This document shows, one piece after another, positions 63,883-64,000 of a stretch of 64,000 nucleotides of DNA. The notes under the pieces were generated by a model. That model was not told where the DNA came from. It was given only the letters and a program-made list of their open reading frames with translations, and ran no database searches. Source of the DNA: DASSUW01 sp963844205. GTDB lineage: Bacteria > Actinomycetota > Thermoleophilia > Solirubrobacterales > Solirubrobacteraceae. The stretch covers positions 1,426,001-1,490,000 of the forward strand of contig CAWJNK010000014.1 in the NCBI GenBank assembly GCA_963844205.1, given 5' to 3'. The position numbers and the translations under genes are program-made. How positions within the stretch are numbered: the stretch's first letter is position 1; each line of letters opens with the position of its first letter.

Positions 63883-64000
63883 ATGGCCGGTGCCGACAGG
63901 ATGACGATCGAGGAGGTCGTCAAGCGGGTGCTGCTCGAGGAGCAGGCGGATGTGCTGCGCGCGGCGGTCGAGGCCGTCTGCGCGGAGCTGATGGAGATCG
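63883..64000 (+). CDS. IS256-family transposase, N-terminal part (cut by window edge)
   Basis: GGAAGGAGG precedes the ATG. The 39 visible codons read MAGADRMTIEEVVKRVLLEE, then QADVLRAAVEAVCAELMEI. The EVVxxVLxExxADVLRxAVxxxxxELME pattern is the standard start of mutator-type (IS256) transposases. The catalytic DDE region lies outside the window. Confidence 0.72.
   Translation, partial: MAGADRMTIEEVVKRVLLEEQADVLRAAVEAVCAELMEI

Larger units (their letters stand above)
56002..64000. mobile_element. Integrated genetic element (left end at a tRNA-Asp 3' half; right end outside window)
   Basis: Order: attachment-site tRNA fragment, broken tyrosine integrase, three cargo genes with lower GC than the flanks, broken IS110 transposase, IS21-family element, start of an IS256-type transposase. 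An integrase reading away from a tRNA 3' half is the standard layout of a tRNA-integrated island. The other end, with an intact tRNA-Asp on the minus strand, is expected to the right of position 64000. Confidence 0.75.

Overview
The window is very GC-rich DNA with compact, often overlapping genes and many GTG starts. NucS instead of MutS/MutL mismatch repair, an OdhA/KGD-type fused 2-oxoglutarate dehydrogenase, nicotinamidase, an ECF41 sigma factor and many start codons sitting just behind a TANNNT box all point to Actinomycetota. The exported protein at 8995 carries a NADKLDDKDSADF-like motif and an FHLxVIC C-terminus that I associate with Thermoleophilia (Solirubrobacterales). That placement is an inference from family memory, not a search result.

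Layout. 1-11450: a caspase-like membrane protein, Ppx/GppA phosphatase, Nudix hydrolase, a 1392-residue 2-oxoglutarate dehydrogenase fusion with two lipoyl domains, an exported protein, a DUF1028 protein, an alkyltransferase-like (ATL) protein and YjbQ. 11600-15700: nucS with a coupled small gene, then a complete polar amino-acid ABC importer operon. 15700-17450: a J-domain/TPR protein and a 510-bp spacer holding two tiny ORFs that both encode MGWRN. 17450-26060: HD-GYP protein, BBE-type flavoprotein, class I glutamine amidotransferase-like hydrolase, EttA, a DsbA-like protein, an exported protein and a GGDEF protein. 26100-29120: a four-gene redox cassette (MauE-thioredoxin fusion, Cys-rich Tat protein, CcdA-like protein, beta-propeller-like protein). 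29160-40420: gamma-glutamyltransferase, HAD phosphatase, M42 peptidase, aconitase, a secreted beta-helix protein, a signal-bearing PLP enzyme, metallophosphoesterase and a nucleotidyltransferase-like protein. 40427-48344: a Vms1/baeRF-type protein, a frameshifted beta-hydroxyacid dehydrogenase, nicotinamidase, Pcm, nicotinate phosphoribosyltransferase, UppP, an FMN protein, a lysozyme-like coiled-coil protein and a methyltransferase. 48460-55813: a secreted BNR protein, an ECF41 sigma factor module with divergent promoters, and a large secreted subtilase-like protein with PKD domains.

56002 to the window end is an integrated element. It begins with the 3' half of a tRNA-Asp gene followed by that tRNA's terminator, then a tyrosine integrase broken by about six frameshifts, three cargo genes of unknown function with visibly lower GC, a broken IS110 transposase, an IS21-family element with perfect 22-bp ends but broken istA and istB, and the start of an IS256-type transposase. 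The intact tRNA-Asp should lie to the right of the window.

Two regulatory habits recur. First, at about fifteen genes a TANNNT box lies 6-14 nt before the start codon without a Shine-Dalgarno sequence, suggesting leaderless mRNAs. Second, several spacers right after stop codons carry long imperfect palindromes, three of which share the end sequence GAACGTCAAC. No rRNA genes, CRISPR arrays or complete tRNA genes were seen.
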